Source: Candidatus Sulfurimonas marisnigri
GTDB taxonomy: Bacteria; Campylobacterota; Campylobacteria; Campylobacterales; Sulfurimonadaceae
DNA length: 64,000 nt
Assembly (NCBI RefSeq): GCF_015265475.1
Contig: NZ_CP054493.1
Coordinates: forward strand, 1,674,001-1,738,000
Direction: 5' to 3'
This document shows positions 63,068 to 64,000 of the stretch, piece after piece. The translations under genes and the position numbers were made by a program. The notes under the pieces were generated by a model that did no database searches, was not told where the DNA came from, and was given only the letters and a program-made list of their open reading frames with translations. The first letter of the stretch is position 1. Each line of letters opens with the position of its first letter.

Positions 63068-64000
63068 GCAGACTATAACAAAGATATTTTCAATACTATT
63101 TATAACAAATGTATATTCAAATGAGATAATAAATGATTCAAAACATATAATATCAGCCTCTGACTATACTCCTGTTTTTGTAGTTTTAGCATTTATTGCA
63201 GCGATAGGAATCTTCATACTCCATAGACATTATGACAATAAAAGGATAAACGAAGAGTTAAAAAACACAATAGATGAAGAGCTAAAAAAATCTAGAGAGA
63301 AAGATAAAATAATTTTTACACAAAGTAAACTTGCATCTATGGGAGAGATGATGGAAAACATTGCTCACCAGTGGAGACAACCTCTGTCTCAAGTCAATTC
63401 TGCTGTTTTAGTCATTGATGATATTTTGTATGAAAAAAAAATTAATGACTCTGTAATTGAAGAGAAATTATTGGAGATAGAGTCTTTAACAAAGTATATG
63501 TCAAAAACAATTGATGATTTTAAAGATTTTTTTAACAAAAACAAAAAAAGAGAAAAGTTCTCATTAAATGAGTTGATTGAACACTCTATATATATTGTAA
63601 AGGGAACTTTAAAATCAAACAATATAGAAGTTAAAACCTATTTTAATGAAAAGTTAGTATTCAATGGGTACAAGAATGAACTGCAACAAGCAATTATCAC
63701 AATATTAAATAATGCGAAGTTTATGTTTGTTCATAGAAATATATTTAAGCCAAGAATCACCATTCGCGCTGAAAAAATTGATGATTATTTTGCAATAACG
63801 ATTAGTGACAACGCAGGGGGCATTGATGCGGAAGTTATCTCTAAGATCTTTGAACCATACTTTACAACTAAGCATAAGTCTCAAGGGGCAGGATTAGGGC
63901 TTTATATATCAAAGATGATGATTGAAGAGAGTATGAACGGAAAACTCAATGTCAAAAATAGTAATGGTGGTGCTTGTTTTGAAATAATACTAAAGGCTGA
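63066..64000 (+). CDS. Sensor histidine kinase, 3' end cut by the window
   Basis: 311 residues visible, open to the window edge. A signal-like N-terminus (1-18) and a single membrane helix (about 36-53) bracket only about 20 extracytoplasmic residues, too few for a normal sensor domain. A coiled coil leads to the H-box MMENIAHQWRQPLSQ. Then come an N-box (ILNNAK), G1 DNAGGI, F-box FEPYFTT and G2 GAGLGLYISK. The HQWRQPL form is typical of HPK4-like kinases. It may sense through the membrane or with a partner protein. The end is probably only a few residues beyond the window. Confidence 0.9.
   Translation, partial: MQTITKIFSILFITNVYSNEIINDSKHIISASDYTPVFVVLAFIAAIGIFILHRHYDNKRINEELKNTIDEELKKSREKDKIIFTQSKLASMGEMMENIAHQWRQPLSQVNSAVLVIDDILYEKKINDSVIEEKLLEIESLTKYMSKTIDDFKDFFNKNKKREKFSLNELIEHSIYIVKGTLKSNNIEVKTYFNEKLVFNGYKNELQQAIITILNNAKFMFVHRNIFKPRITIRAEKIDDYFAITISDNAGGIDAEVISKIFEPYFTTKHKSQGAGLGLYISKMMIEESMNGKLNVKNSNGGACFEIILKA

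Noticed and set aside
63389-63622. Minus-strand open frame of 77 codons near the right edge
   Set aside because: It is antisense to the histidine kinase, which has all catalytic boxes on the plus strand.

Overview
The window is a dense, AT-rich (roughly one third G+C by eye) bacterial chromosome segment with short intergenic gaps, many 4-base gene overlaps and no rRNA, tRNA or CRISPR array that I can see. Several gene sets point to the Campylobacterota, most likely Sulfurimonas or a close relative. These are a HydABCDE uptake hydrogenase with the Helicobacter/Wolinella-type accessory protein HydE, a paired Csd6/Pgp2 plus Csd4/Pgp1 peptidoglycan carboxypeptidase locus, an F-type ATPase operon with b and b' subunits joined to parAB, and a MutS of the HNH-bearing type (MutS7) known from this phylum, giant viruses and octocoral mitochondria. 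This assignment is inference from gene content; no 16S gene is present.

Layout. 1-3.7 kb: the end of a rhodanese gene, a structured leader repeat, rplI, hslV, hslU and era. 3.7-6.0 kb: two cell-shape peptidoglycan carboxypeptidases. 6.0-15.4 kb: an MSHA-pilus/type II secretion-like biogenesis operon (mshI-like with a frameshift, J, K, L, M, N, an unknown gene, E, G) with no pilin genes in view. 15.4-21.8 kb: mostly minus-strand housekeeping genes (yigZ, yebC, a ttcA-like gene, mtnN, a nitrilase-family amidohydrolase, fabD, a degenerate sigma54-activator-like gene, slyD). 21.9-26.5 kb: a complete Tol-Pal locus (cpoB, pal, tolB, tolA/tonB-like, tolR, tolQ). 26.5-32.2 kb: the F1 and stalk genes of ATP synthase. 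32.3-38.1 kb: parB, parA, birA, fmt, proB, obgE, rpmA, rplU.

38.2-57 kb is a hydrogenase island on the minus strand. The maturation genes hypBCD and hypEA are separated by a McrBC-type restriction locus plus a VF530-family gene. Upstream of hypB lie a nickel/cobalt permease-like gene and a second copy of the structured leader repeat. On the far side of a convergent transposase-like gene lies hydABCDE-hypF, preceded by tetR and a second, cytoplasmic [NiFe] hydrogenase pair with sensor-like features. A 7-4-7 palindrome in front of hydA is a good candidate TetR operator. The genes form a coherent unit: nickel uptake (permease), CN/CO and Ni insertion (HypA-F, HydE), proteolytic maturation (HydD), membrane enzyme (HydABC) and a possible regulatory branch (TetR plus the second hydrogenase).

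57-64 kb: ridA, a small membrane protein, a periplasmic thioredoxin-like protein, dapE, a GGDEF-fold-like small protein, mutS7 and a divergent, window-truncated histidine kinase. The mutS7 and kinase start regions carry inverted copies of the same 17-18 bases.

The points most worth a second look are the repeated structured leader before rplI and hypB, the second hydrogenase with CxGN in place of CxGC and no C-terminal extension, the HNH-bearing MutS, the McrBC insertion inside hyp, the over-represented octamer TACATGTA, and the frameshift in the mshI-like gene.
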